In this document: piece by piece, positions 5,187-12,398 of the stretch
Layout: each line of letters starts with the position of its first letter
How positions within the stretch are numbered: the first letter of the stretch is position 1
Assembly (NCBI GenBank): GCA_005885085.1
Contig: VAXY01000004.1
Span: 1-13,147, forward strand
Length of the DNA stretch: 13,147 bases
Origin: Actinomycetota bacterium
Lineage (GTDB): Bacteria; Actinomycetota; Thermoleophilia; Gaiellales; Gaiellaceae
Direction: 5' to 3'
Position numbers and translations under genes: made by a program
Notes under the pieces: generated by a model
What the model saw: the letters and a program-made list of their open reading frames with translations, nothing else
Database searches by the model: none
What the model was told of the DNA's origin: nothing

Positions 5187-6689
5187 ATGTCTTCGGGGCT
5201 AGCGCTCGCGGTGTACGGGCTCCTGCTCGTGCCCGGTGCGCTCCTCGTCTGGCGAAGGCCTGCGGCCGCGCTGTACGCGTGGATCGTCGGCCTGGCCGCG
5301 CACAACGCGGTCATGGCCGCCCTCTACGGCGCGGGAGTTCGCGGGGGCGCTCTGACCGCCCTCCAGGCCTGGAAGGAAATTCTCCTCGGAGTTGCCCTCG
5401 CGCGGGTGGGCACGGACGCGGTGCGAGCGCGCCGGCTCGCGTTCCGCATCCACGCCGTCGACCTGCTGGCGCTCGCGTTCGCCGTGCTCGTCTGCGTCTA
5501 CGCGGTGTTGCCGCAGTCGTGGCTGGGCGGCGCGGCGGACCGTTCCGCGATCGGGCTCGCGCTCAAGCACGATCTGGTTCCGGTCGGCGCCTACTTTCTC
5601 GGCCGCTCGCTGCTGCTGCGCCGCGAGCAACTCGTGCGGCTCGCGTGGACGCTGGTCGGCGTCGCCGCGGCGGTGGCCGCAATCGGCCTGCTCGACGACT
5701 TCCTCGTGCCGATCTCGTGGTGGCGCAACTCCGCCGTTGTCGACTACTTCCACAAGCAGCTCGGCTATCACTACAACGGGACCGGCGGGTTGCCCGAGAA
5801 CTTCGTCTACAACACGGGCTCCGAGGCGCACTTCCTGCGGCGGCTGGTCTCCGTTTTCCTGGGCCCGTTGGCAAGTGCGTACCTCTTCGTCGTCACGCTG
5901 CTGCTCGCCTCGGCGTTGCGGCGGCGCGTGCGCTGGCTCGCGGCCGTCGGCGCGCTCGTCGCGGCGGGGCTCCTGTTCACATTCTCGCGCTCGTCTCTGC
6001 TCGCGCTCGCGGCCGGGCTCGTCGTGCTCGCGTTCTGCAGCCGTCGCTGGTGGCCGGTTGCCGCGGCAGCAGTGACCATTGCCGTCAGCGTCGCGTGGGT
6101 GCATGTCTTTCCGGACGTCGCGCCGCAAGGCACGTGGACAAAGCAGGACCTCATTCAACAGCGCAACATCGCCAAGCAGAAACCGGGCGCGAGCGGCAGC
6201 GCCGGGAGCATCAACGAGCCGTCGATCCACAGTCACTGGATCAGCCTGCGCGAAGGTGTGCGGACGGTCGTGCACCATCCGCAGGGCTACGGGCTCGGCA
6301 ACGCCGGGCAGACCGCGTCTCGCACCGGGACGCCGATCAAGGCCGGTGAGTCGAACTACACGGAGCTCGGTGCCGAGACCGGCCTGCTCGGCTCCGTGCT
6401 CTGGACGGCGTGGGGGCTGGCCCTGCTGGCGGGGCTCGTCGCGGCTGCGCGCCGAACCGGCTGGTGGGCGGCGGGCGGCGTCGCCGCCGCGTTTGCGGCC
6501 GTGCTGGTGCTCGCCGTGCAGACCGACGTGATCGGCGACCCATGGGTCGCGTACTGCCTGTGGGCGCTGGCCGGGATCGCGCTGGCGCCGGTAGCGTTGC
6601 CCGCGGATGGCGATCGATCCGCGCGTGGACATCGGCCACGTTCACCTGAAGGTGAGCGATCTCGACCGCGCGATCGCGTTCTACCGTGA
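5187..6689 (+). CDS. O-antigen ligase/Wzy-type polytopic membrane protein
   Basis: A 500-residue protein with about ten or eleven hydrophobic segments, including roughly 4-22, 27-50, 89-108, 149-175, 219-244, 248-284, 288-309, 398-424 and 430-472. A large extracytoplasmic loop (about 310-395) holds IHSHWISLREGVRTVVHHPQ, GYGLGNAG and ESNYTELGAETGLLG. A membrane helix ending in TFSRSSLLAL, then a big loop with H/G-rich motifs and a following E-x-G segment, is the usual layout of the O-antigen ligase / polymerase superfamily (Wzy_C), which joins surface polysaccharide units on the outer face of the membrane. No glycosyltransferase or sugar gene is adjacent, so the substrate is unknown. The last ~28 residues are charged and lie wholly within the 83-base overlap with the next gene; they may be an unselected tail. 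Confidence 0.82.
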   Translation: MSSGLALAVYGLLLVPGALLVWRRPAAALYAWIVGLAAHNAVMAALYGAGVRGGALTALQAWKEILLGVALARVGTDAVRARRLAFRIHAVDLLALAFAVLVCVYAVLPQSWLGGAADRSAIGLALKHDLVPVGAYFLGRSLLLRREQLVRLAWTLVGVAAAVAAIGLLDDFLVPISWWRNSAVVDYFHKQLGYHYNGTGGLPENFVYNTGSEAHFLRRLVSVFLGPLASAYLFVVTLLLASALRRRVRWLAAVGALVAAGLLFTFSRSSLLALAAGLVVLAFCSRRWWPVAAAAVTIAVSVAWVHVFPDVAPQGTWTKQDLIQQRNIAKQKPGASGSAGSINEPSIHSHWISLREGVRTVVHHPQGYGLGNAGQTASRTGTPIKAGESNYTELGAETGLLGSVLWTAWGLALLAGLVAAARRTGWWAAGGVAAAFAAVLVLAVQTDVIGDPWVAYCLWALAGIALAPVALPADGDRSARGHRPRSPEGERSRPRDRVLP

Positions 6690-7068
6690 CGTCCTCGGCT
6701 TCGAGCTCATGCATCGATACGGCGATCAGGCCGCGTTCTTGGCGGCCGGCGGCTACCACCATCACATCGGCCTGAACACCTGGGAGTCGTTGGGTGGCTC
6801 ACCGCCGCCGCGCGGCACGACTGGTCTCTACCACGTCGCCATTCGATACCCGGATCGCCAGACGCTCGCGCATGCTGTCAAGCAGGTACTCGATGTGGGC
6901 ATCCCGCTCAGCGGTGCAAGCGACCATGGTGTGAGCGAAGCGATCTACCTCCACGACCCGGATCAGAACGGGATCGAGCTCTACCGCGACCGGCCGCGAG
7001 ACCAGTGGCCTGACGAGATGTTCACTGCTCCCCTCGATCTGCAGGCCCTGCTCGCGGAAGCCGAATGA
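6607..7068 (+). CDS. VOC-superfamily protein, catechol 2,3-dioxygenase/glyoxalase-like
   Basis: A 153-residue vicinal-oxygen-chelate protein with two beta-alpha-beta-beta-beta modules. Module one opens with IGHVHLKVSDLDRAIAFYRD (9-28) and contains YHHHIGLNTWESLGG (50-64); module two has TGLYHVAIRYPDR (72-84) and NGIELYRDRP (121-130). Likely metal ligands are His13 (or His11), His76 and Glu124, matching the CatE-like extradiol dioxygenase and glyoxalase folds. The reaction is not defined by sequence. The start overlaps the end of the ligase gene by 83 bases; ATG 6607 is favoured because the first strand starts by residue 9. The stop overlaps the SDR start (ATGA), so these two are translationally coupled and may act in one catabolic route. 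Confidence 0.87.
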   Translation: MAIDPRVDIGHVHLKVSDLDRAIAFYRDVLGFELMHRYGDQAAFLAAGGYHHHIGLNTWESLGGSPPPRGTTGLYHVAIRYPDRQTLAHAVKQVLDVGIPLSGASDHGVSEAIYLHDPDQNGIELYRDRPRDQWPDEMFTAPLDLQALLAEAE

Positions 7069-7892
7069 TCCGGTTCGACGGCCGCGCGGTGCTCGTGACG
7101 GGCGCCGGGCGCGGGCTCGGCCGCGCATACGCGAACGCGTTCGCCGCGCGGGGTGCGGCGGTGGTCGTCCACGACGCAGGCGTCGATCGTGAAGGAGAAG
7201 GAAGTGACCGAAGCGTTGCGGACGAGGTCGTCGAAGAAATCCGCGTCGCCGGCGGAACTGCAGTCGCGTCGTACGAGGATCTCGCCTCCGAAGACGCCTG
7301 CGCCTCTCTCGTCGCGCACTCGGTCGCCGAGCTCGGCCGGCTCGACGTCGTCGTGAACAACGCGGGGCTCGTCATCTACGAGGAGCTCGAGGAGGCAGAG
7401 CGGAGCTGGGAGGTGATGCGTCGGGTGCAGGTCGATGCGTCGTTCCATGTCTCGCGCGCGGCGTTCCCCGTGTTGAAGGGCCAGGGCTACGGACGGTTCG
7501 TGTTCACGACCTCCGGTATCGCCATGTCTGCCGACGACAGCCGGCCTGGGCTCGCTGCGTACTGCGCGGGGAAGATGGCGCAGGTCGGGCTGATGGTTGT
7601 GGTGGGGGCCGAGGGGCGTGAGCACGGAATCCTGTCCAACGCAATCTCGCCGGTCGCGGCGACGCGCGTCTACACGCGCCCGGCCGAGCCCGGCGAGCTC
7701 GAGCCGGAGCAAGTCGCGCCCGGCGTCCTCTTCCTCGCGTCCGAGCAGTGCTCGCTGACGGGAGTCGTCCTCGCGGGGGCCGGGGGACGCTTCGACGTTC
7801 GGCGCTGGACGCGGAGTGCCGGCGTCGATTTCGGGCGCGACCCGGTCGAGCCGGAGCGCATAGCCGAGAGTTGGGCTGAGATCGCGAGCTAG
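7065..7892 (+). CDS. Short-chain dehydrogenase/reductase (SDR) family oxidoreductase
   Basis: A 275-residue classical SDR. It has the cofactor motif VTGAGRGLGRAYANAFAARG (11-30), NNAG (98-101), a candidate catalytic Ser150 in FTTSG and Y166-x-x-x-K170 in AAYCAGKM. An aspartate after the second strand (HDAG, 36-39) suggests NAD(H) preference. The N-terminus resembles the 3-hydroxyacyl-CoA dehydrogenase domain of peroxisomal multifunctional enzyme 2, so a 3-hydroxyacyl-CoA or alcohol substrate is possible. The Ser-to-Tyr spacing is 16 residues rather than the usual 13 or so, because of a short insert (ADDSRPG). Coupled to the VOC gene by ATGA. Confidence 0.9.
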   Translation: MIRFDGRAVLVTGAGRGLGRAYANAFAARGAAVVVHDAGVDREGEGSDRSVADEVVEEIRVAGGTAVASYEDLASEDACASLVAHSVAELGRLDVVVNNAGLVIYEELEEAERSWEVMRRVQVDASFHVSRAAFPVLKGQGYGRFVFTTSGIAMSADDSRPGLAAYCAGKMAQVGLMVVVGAEGREHGILSNAISPVAATRVYTRPAEPGELEPEQVAPGVLFLASEQCSLTGVVLAGAGGRFDVRRWTRSAGVDFGRDPVEPERIAESWAEIAS

Positions 7893-7899
7893 GTTGCGC

Positions 7900-7905
7900 T
7901 ACAAC
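7900..7905 (+). promoter_or_regulatory. Candidate leaderless -10 box of korA
   Basis: TACAAC lies 6 bases before GTG 7912, just past the SDR stop. It misses the final T of TANNNT but has the same spacing as the exact boxes at proC, the ligase and korB. It supports GTG 7912 over the upstream TTG 7894 as the korA start. Confidence 0.4.
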
Positions 7906-7911
7906 TCAGAC

Positions 7912-9753
7912 GTGGCCTCGAAGCCCGTCGAGCAGCTCGAATCGGTCGTGATCCGGTTCGCCGGGGACTCTGGAGACGGCATGCAGCTGACGGGCGGCCG
8001 GTTCACCTCCGAGACGGCGCTGCTGGGCAACGACCTGGCCACTTTCCCGGATTTTCCGGCGGAGATCCGCGCCCCGGCGGGCTCGCTCCCGGGCGTCTCG
8101 GGCTTCCAGCTCCATTTCGCCGACCACGACATCCTCACGCCGGGTGACGCCCCCAACGTCCTCGTGGCGATGAATCCGGCGGCGCTGAAGACGAACCTGA
8201 AGGACCTCCCGCCGAGCGGCATCCTCGTCGTCGACAAGGACGCCTTCACCGACCGGAACCTCCAGAAGGCCGGCTACGACGGCAACCCGCTCGAGGACGG
8301 CTCGCTGGAGGCCTACGACGTGCATGCCATCCCCCTGACCTCGATGACGATCGAGGCGCTCAAGGAGATCGACGGGATCACGAAGCGCGAGGCCGAGCGC
8401 TCGAAGAACATGTTCGCGCTCGGGCTGATGTCTTGGCTCTACGGGCGCCCCACCGAGGGCACGATCGAGTTCCTCCGCCGCAAGTTCGCGAAGCGGCCGG
8501 AGATCGCCGAGGCGAACGTGAAGGCGTTTCAGACCGGCTACGCGTTCGGCGAGACGACGGAGTCGTTCGCGGTGCAGTACGAGGTCAAGCCTGCGGCGCT
8601 CAAGCCCGGGCTCTACCGCAACATCACCGGCAACCAGGCGCTCGCGTACGGGCTGATCGCAGCGTCGGTGAAGTCGGGACTGCCGCTGTTCCTCGGCGCC
8701 TACCCGATCACGCCGGCCTCGTCGGTGCTCGAGGAGCTCGCGCGTCACAAGAACTTCGGCGTGCGCACGTTCCAGGCCGAGGACGAGATCGCCGCGGTCG
8801 GCGCCGCGCTCGGCGCGAGCTTCGGCGGCGCGCTCGGCATCTCGACCTCGAGCGGCCCCGGAATCGTGCTCAAGCAGGAGACGATCGGCCTCGGGATCAC
8901 GTTGGAGCTGCCGCTGATCATCGTCGACATCCAGCGCGCCGGGCCCTCGACCGGCATGCCGACGAAGCCGGAGCAGGCCGACCTCCTCGGCGTCATGTTC
9001 GGACGCAACTCGGAGTCGCCGGTGCCCGTGATCGCGGCTGCGACGCCGTCGGACTGCTTCGACGCGGCGATCGAGGCGGCGCGGATCGCGATCAAGTACC
9101 GCACGCCGGTCTTCCTGCTCTCCGACGCCTACCTCGCGAACGGTTCCGAGCCGTGGCTGCTGCCCGACGTCGATGCGATCCCGCCGATCGATCCCGGTTT
9201 CGCGCAGGCGAACGGCGACGACTTCCAGCCCTACCGGCGCGACGAGGAAACCTTGGCGCGGCCGTGGGCGATCCCGGGCACCGTCGGGCTCGAGCACCGC
9301 ATCGGCGGGCTCGAGAAGCAGGACGTCACCGGCAACGTCAGCTACGACCCGGACAACCACGACCTGATGGTGCGGTTACGCGCCCAGAAGGTGGCCGGGA
9401 TCGCGCAGGACATTCCCGAGCTGGAGGTCGACGATCCAGACGGCGCCGAGACGCTGGTCCTGAGCTGGGGTGGTACGTACGGCTCGGTCGCGGCCGGTGT
9501 GCGCCGCGTGCGCGCGTCGGGGAAGAAGGTCGCGCATGCGCATCTGCGCCACCTCAATCCCTTCCCACGCAACACGGGCGACGTCCTGCGGCGTTACGAC
9601 AAGGTGCTCGTGCCGGAGATCAACCTCGGGCAGCTGCAGAAACTGGTCCGCGCGGAGTTCCTCGTCGACGCGACGGGCTTCAACCTCGTGCGCGGGATTC
9701 CGTTCCGTGCGGGGGAGGTCGCCGAGGCGATCGCCGCGATGGTCGACGTCTGA
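7912..9753 (+). CDS. korA: 2-oxoacid:ferredoxin oxidoreductase, fused gamma-alpha subunit (KorA)
   Basis: Half of an enzyme that decarboxylates a 2-oxoacid (2-oxoglutarate in characterised relatives) to the acyl-CoA while reducing ferredoxin; cytosolic. From GTG 7912 the product is 613 residues. The gamma domain comes first, with RFAGDSGDGMQLTGGRF (15-31), FPAEIRAPAG and LVAMNPAAL, to about residue 190. The alpha domain follows, with GNQALAYGLIAA, AYPITPASS (263-271), STSSGPGIVLKQE and GPSTGMPTKPEQAD (344-357). This gamma-alpha fusion is the usual form in actinobacteria and other aerobes with a two-subunit enzyme. TTG 7894 would add six residues before the conserved start. korB is about 1.65 kb downstream instead of adjacent. 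Its stop overlaps the next gene (CTGA). Confidence 0.95.
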   Translation: MASKPVEQLESVVIRFAGDSGDGMQLTGGRFTSETALLGNDLATFPDFPAEIRAPAGSLPGVSGFQLHFADHDILTPGDAPNVLVAMNPAALKTNLKDLPPSGILVVDKDAFTDRNLQKAGYDGNPLEDGSLEAYDVHAIPLTSMTIEALKEIDGITKREAERSKNMFALGLMSWLYGRPTEGTIEFLRRKFAKRPEIAEANVKAFQTGYAFGETTESFAVQYEVKPAALKPGLYRNITGNQALAYGLIAASVKSGLPLFLGAYPITPASSVLEELARHKNFGVRTFQAEDEIAAVGAALGASFGGALGISTSSGPGIVLKQETIGLGITLELPLIIVDIQRAGPSTGMPTKPEQADLLGVMFGRNSESPVPVIAAATPSDCFDAAIEAARIAIKYRTPVFLLSDAYLANGSEPWLLPDVDAIPPIDPGFAQANGDDFQPYRRDEETLARPWAIPGTVGLEHRIGGLEKQDVTGNVSYDPDNHDLMVRLRAQKVAGIAQDIPELEVDDPDGAETLVLSWGGTYGSVAAGVRRVRASGKKVAHAHLRHLNPFPRNTGDVLRRYDKVLVPEINLGQLQKLVRAEFLVDATGFNLVRGIPFRAGEVAEAIAAMVDV

Positions 9754-10352
9754 TCGTCCTCTACGAAAACCCGGTCTCGGGCAACTGCTACAAGGTTCGC
9801 CTGCTCTTCGCTCTCCTCGGGCTCCCGTACGAGCGTCGCACGCTGGACGTGGTCGACCGTTCGAACCGAGGCGATGTGCTCGGCGGGCTCAACCCCTCGC
9901 TGCGGGTGCCGACGCTCGTGTTCGACGACGGCCGCTCGCTCGGCGAGTCGGGCGCGATCCTCTGGTACTTCGGCCACGGCACGCGCTTCGTGCCCGAGGA
10001 TCCATACGAACGGGCGCAAGTGTTGCAGTGGATGTTCTTCGAGCAGTACGACCTCGAGCCAGCCGTGGCGGTCGTCCGCTTCTGGGTCGCGTACTCCGGC
10101 CGCGCGCAGGAATTCGCCGACCGGCTGCCCGAGCGGATGGACGCCGGGCAGCGGGCGTTGGCTGCGCTCGACCGGCACCTGGACGGGCGGCTGTTCCTCG
10201 TCGGCGACTCGTATTCGCTCGCGGATATCGCGCTCTACGGCTACACGCACGTCGCGCACGAGGGCGGCTTCGAGCTCGAGCCGTATCCGGCCGTGCGCGC
10301 CTGGCTCGACCGCGTGGCGGCCGAGCCTGGGCATATCTCGATCGATGCCTGA
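9750..10352 (+). CDS. Glutathione S-transferase-like protein
   Basis: A 200-residue GST-fold protein. The N-terminal thioredoxin-like domain reads (M)IVLYENPVSGNCYKVRLLFA, with the likely active-site region SGNCYK (10-15), then the cis-proline RVPTLVFDDGRSLGESGAIL (51-70), the G-site E-S motif. The all-alpha C-terminal domain contains FLVGDSYSLADIALYGYTH, the usual hydrophobic-core/N-capping motif. The start appears to be CTG at 9750, inside a CTGA overlap with the korA stop; it gives the expected first strand and no ATG, GTG or TTG lies in frame nearby. Many actinobacteria lack glutathione, so the thiol partner, if any, is uncertain. Confidence 0.85.
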   Translation: MIVLYENPVSGNCYKVRLLFALLGLPYERRTLDVVDRSNRGDVLGGLNPSLRVPTLVFDDGRSLGESGAILWYFGHGTRFVPEDPYERAQVLQWMFFEQYDLEPAVAVVRFWVAYSGRAQEFADRLPERMDAGQRALAALDRHLDGRLFLVGDSYSLADIALYGYTHVAHEGGFELEPYPAVRAWLDRVAAEPGHISIDA

Positions 10353-10962
10353 CCGGCTGCGGCGCTTCTGGGATTTCGACGACCTCGACGGAACCGAGCA
10401 GCGCTTCCGCGAACAGCTCGACCGGGAGCCTGACGACGCGGGCAGGGCGGAGGTGCTCACGCAGCTCGCCCGAGTCCAGGGACTTCGCGGTGACTTCGAC
10501 GGCTGCGAGCGGCTCCTGGCGGAGGCGGAAGGCCTCGCCGGCGCGAGCGGGATCGCGCAGGTTCGCATCGAGCTCGAACGAGGTCGCAAGCTGCGTTCGA
10601 GCGGTGAAGCCGCGGCCTCGCTGCCGCTGTTCGAGTCGGCGTTCGAGAATGCGCTGGCGAGCGAGCTGTACTACCTCGCCGGCGATGCGGCGCACATGGT
10701 CGCGATCGCTGACGCCGGCAGGATGACCGAGTGGACCGAGCGCGGCCTCGCGCTCGCGGAGGACGAGCCGGACGCCGCCTACTGGGCCGGGCCGCTGCTG
10801 AACAACCTCGGCTGGCAGCACTTCGAGGCGGGCGACTACGAAGCCGCGCTCGGCGCCTTCGAGCGTGCGCTCGAGGTGCGCGAGCGCGATCCGACGAACG
10901 CCGATGCGATCGCGTTCGCCAGGGAGGCCGTGGAGACAGCGCGCCAGGCGCTCGGTCGCTAG
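10345..10962 (+). CDS. Small tetratricopeptide-repeat protein
   Basis: A 205-residue protein of helical repeats with no signal peptide or enzyme motif. TPR-like units include LTQLARVQGLRGDFDGCERLLAEAE and, best, LLNNLGWQHFEAGDYEAALGAFERALEVRER near the C-terminus, followed by AREAVETARQAL. The N-terminal segment RFWDFDDLDGTEQRFREQL resembles a capping helix pair. Such proteins usually act as scaffolds; the partner is unknown. ATG 10345 lies inside the GST gene, overlapping its end by 8 bases, so the two are probably co-translated. Its TAG stop shares the CTAG with the converging GFA gene. Confidence 0.8.
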   Translation: MPDRLRRFWDFDDLDGTEQRFREQLDREPDDAGRAEVLTQLARVQGLRGDFDGCERLLAEAEGLAGASGIAQVRIELERGRKLRSSGEAAASLPLFESAFENALASELYYLAGDAAHMVAIADAGRMTEWTERGLALAEDEPDAAYWAGPLLNNLGWQHFEAGDYEAALGAFERALEVRERDPTNADAIAFAREAVETARQALGR

Positions 10963-11366
10963 CTCGACGCCGTCTCGAAGCGTTCGGCGTCGTCGTCTGG
11001 AAGCGTCTCCCACCGGGCGACGGAGCTGACGTAGATGTGTGCGCCCGGACGCGCGTCGAACGGCTCGTCGAAGGTCGTCGCGCGAACGCTCGCGACCGGC
11101 GAGTCCGGCCAGCCGCCGCCGAAGAGGTTCGAGCCGCACGAGAGGCAGAACGTCTTCGCGCTCCCTCCGGGTGGCTGATACGTCTGCAGCAGGTCCCGGC
11201 CTTCGAGAATCCGGACCGCGGCGGAGGGCACCCGCACGTTTACTGTCGCCGCCCCGCCGGACAGCTTCTTGCAGCTCTCGCAATGGCAGTACACGAGGGT
11301 CTCGGGCACCTCGGCGACCTCGAACTTGACGCCGCCACAGAGGCAGGTGCCGTGGAGGGTGGTCAT
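10959..11366 (-). CDS. GFA-family zinc protein (glutathione-dependent formaldehyde-activating enzyme-like, DUF636)
   Basis: A 135-residue CENP-V/GFA protein with all expected zinc ligands: HGTCLCGG (Cys8, Cys10), YCHCESCKKLSG (Cys27, Cys29, Cys32) and FCLSCGSNLFGG (Cys74, Cys77). The family was named for a protein proposed to help form S-hydroxymethylglutathione, but most members have no proven reaction. ATG 11366 is favoured because the fold starts at once (TTLHGTCLCGGVKFEV); ATG 11378 and ATG 11396 are also in frame. The 11396 start would overlap the korB promoter box. It converges on the TPR gene and diverges from korB. Confidence 0.9.
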   Translation of the reverse strand: MTTLHGTCLCGGVKFEVAEVPETLVYCHCESCKKLSGGAATVNVRVPSAAVRILEGRDLLQTYQPPGGSAKTFCLSCGSNLFGGGWPDSPVASVRATTFDEPFDARPGAHIYVSSVARWETLPDDDAERFETASS

Positions 11367-11390
11367 CGGTAGGCCCATTCCCTCTGCGTC

Positions 11391-11396
11391 TATCAT
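11391..11396 (+). promoter_or_regulatory. Candidate leaderless -10 box of korB
   Basis: TATCAT is a full match to TANNNT and ends 6 bases before GTG 11403. No Shine-Dalgarno is visible before the GTG. The geometry matches the boxes at korA, proC and the ligase gene. Confidence 0.55.
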
Positions 11397-11402
11397 CGAA
11401 GC

Positions 11403-12398
11403 GTGGCCACGAACGGCAAGCTGACCGCCAAGGACTACAAGACCGACCAGGAAGTCCGCTGGTGCCCCGGCTGCGGCGACTACGCCATCCTGGCGGCTCT
11501 CCAGTCGTTCATGCCGGAGCTGGACGTGCCGAAGGAGAAGATCGTCTTTGTCTCCGGTATCGGCTGCGCCGCGCGCTTCCCCTACTACATGGAGACCTAC
11601 GGGATGCACTCGATTCACGGCCGCGCGCCCGCGATCGCCACCGGTCTCTCGACGTCGCGGCCGGATCTGTCGGTGTGGGTCGTGACCGGCGACGGCGACG
11701 CGCTCTCGATCGGAGGCAACCATCTGATCCACTCGCTGCGGCGGAACGTGAACATCAAGATTCTGCTGTTCAACAACCAGATCTACGGCCTCACGAAGGG
11801 TCAGTACTCGCCGACGAGCGAGCTTGGCAAGGTGACGAAGTCGACGCCGATGGGGTCGCTCGACTGGCCGTTCAATCCGCTGTCGATCGCCATCGGCGCG
11901 GAGGCGACGTTCGTCGCGCGCGCGATCGACACCGACCGGGCGCATCTGACGGACGTCTTGCGCGCAGCCGCGGTGCATCGCGGCAGCGCCTTCGTCGAGA
12001 TCTTCCAGAACTGCAACATCTACAACGACGGCGCATTCGACTTCGTCCGCGAGGACAAGACGAACCGCATCTACCTCGAGCAGGGAAAGCCGATCCGCTT
12101 CGGCGCGGAGGAAGAGAAGGGCGTGCGTCAGCGGCGCGACGGGAGCGTCGAGATCGTCGAGGTGTCGGACGAGTCGGAGCTACTCGTTCACGACGCACAT
12201 CACACCGAGCCGAGCGCCGCGTTCGCGCTCAGCCGGCTCACGCAGTCGACCTGGGGCGCGACGCCGGTCGGCGTCTTCCGCGACGTCGAGCGCCCGGTCT
12301 ACGACGAGCTGATGGCCGAGCAGCTCGACGTCGCGAGACAGAAGCGGGAAGGGGATCTCGCCGCGCTGCTGGGCGCGGGCGATACCTGGACGCTCTAG
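11403..12398 (+). CDS. korB: 2-oxoacid:ferredoxin oxidoreductase beta subunit (KorB)
   Basis: The thiamine-diphosphate-binding partner of KorA; together they turn a 2-oxoacid and CoA into acyl-CoA, CO2 and reduced ferredoxin. The 331-residue product has WCPGCGDYAIL (20-30), SGIGCAAR (51-58), the ThDP/Mg motif TGDGDALSIGGNHLIHSL (95-112) ending in LLFNN (121-125), and FQNCNIYNDG (201-210). Cys21, Cys24, Cys55 and Cys204 sit where beta subunits bind their [4Fe-4S] cluster. The fairly long C-terminal part (about 215-331) is typical of the KorB group. GTG 11403 gives MATNGKLTAKDYKTD, consistent with the family. Its TAG stop shares a CTAG with the converging VOC gene. Confidence 0.95.
   Translation: MATNGKLTAKDYKTDQEVRWCPGCGDYAILAALQSFMPELDVPKEKIVFVSGIGCAARFPYYMETYGMHSIHGRAPAIATGLSTSRPDLSVWVVTGDGDALSIGGNHLIHSLRRNVNIKILLFNNQIYGLTKGQYSPTSELGKVTKSTPMGSLDWPFNPLSIAIGAEATFVARAIDTDRAHLTDVLRAAAVHRGSAFVEIFQNCNIYNDGAFDFVREDKTNRIYLEQGKPIRFGAEEEKGVRQRRDGSVEIVEVSDESELLVHDAHHTEPSAAFALSRLTQSTWGATPVGVFRDVERPVYDELMAEQLDVARQKREGDLAALLGAGDTWTL

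Noticed and set aside
5147..6349. 400-codon plus-strand frame at the ligase locus
   Set aside because: It lacks membrane segments and is Arg/Ala-rich; the frame starting at 5187 encodes the hydrophobic ligase-like protein.
8433..9749. Upstream extension of the GST frame through korA
   Set aside because: The translation before 9750 is a shadow of korA in another frame, rich in Arg and Ala with no domain; the GST fold begins at 9750.
11367..11978. Upstream extension of the GFA frame across korB
   Set aside because: It is antisense to the conserved korB N-terminal half and carries no recognisable domain; the GFA fold begins at 11366.
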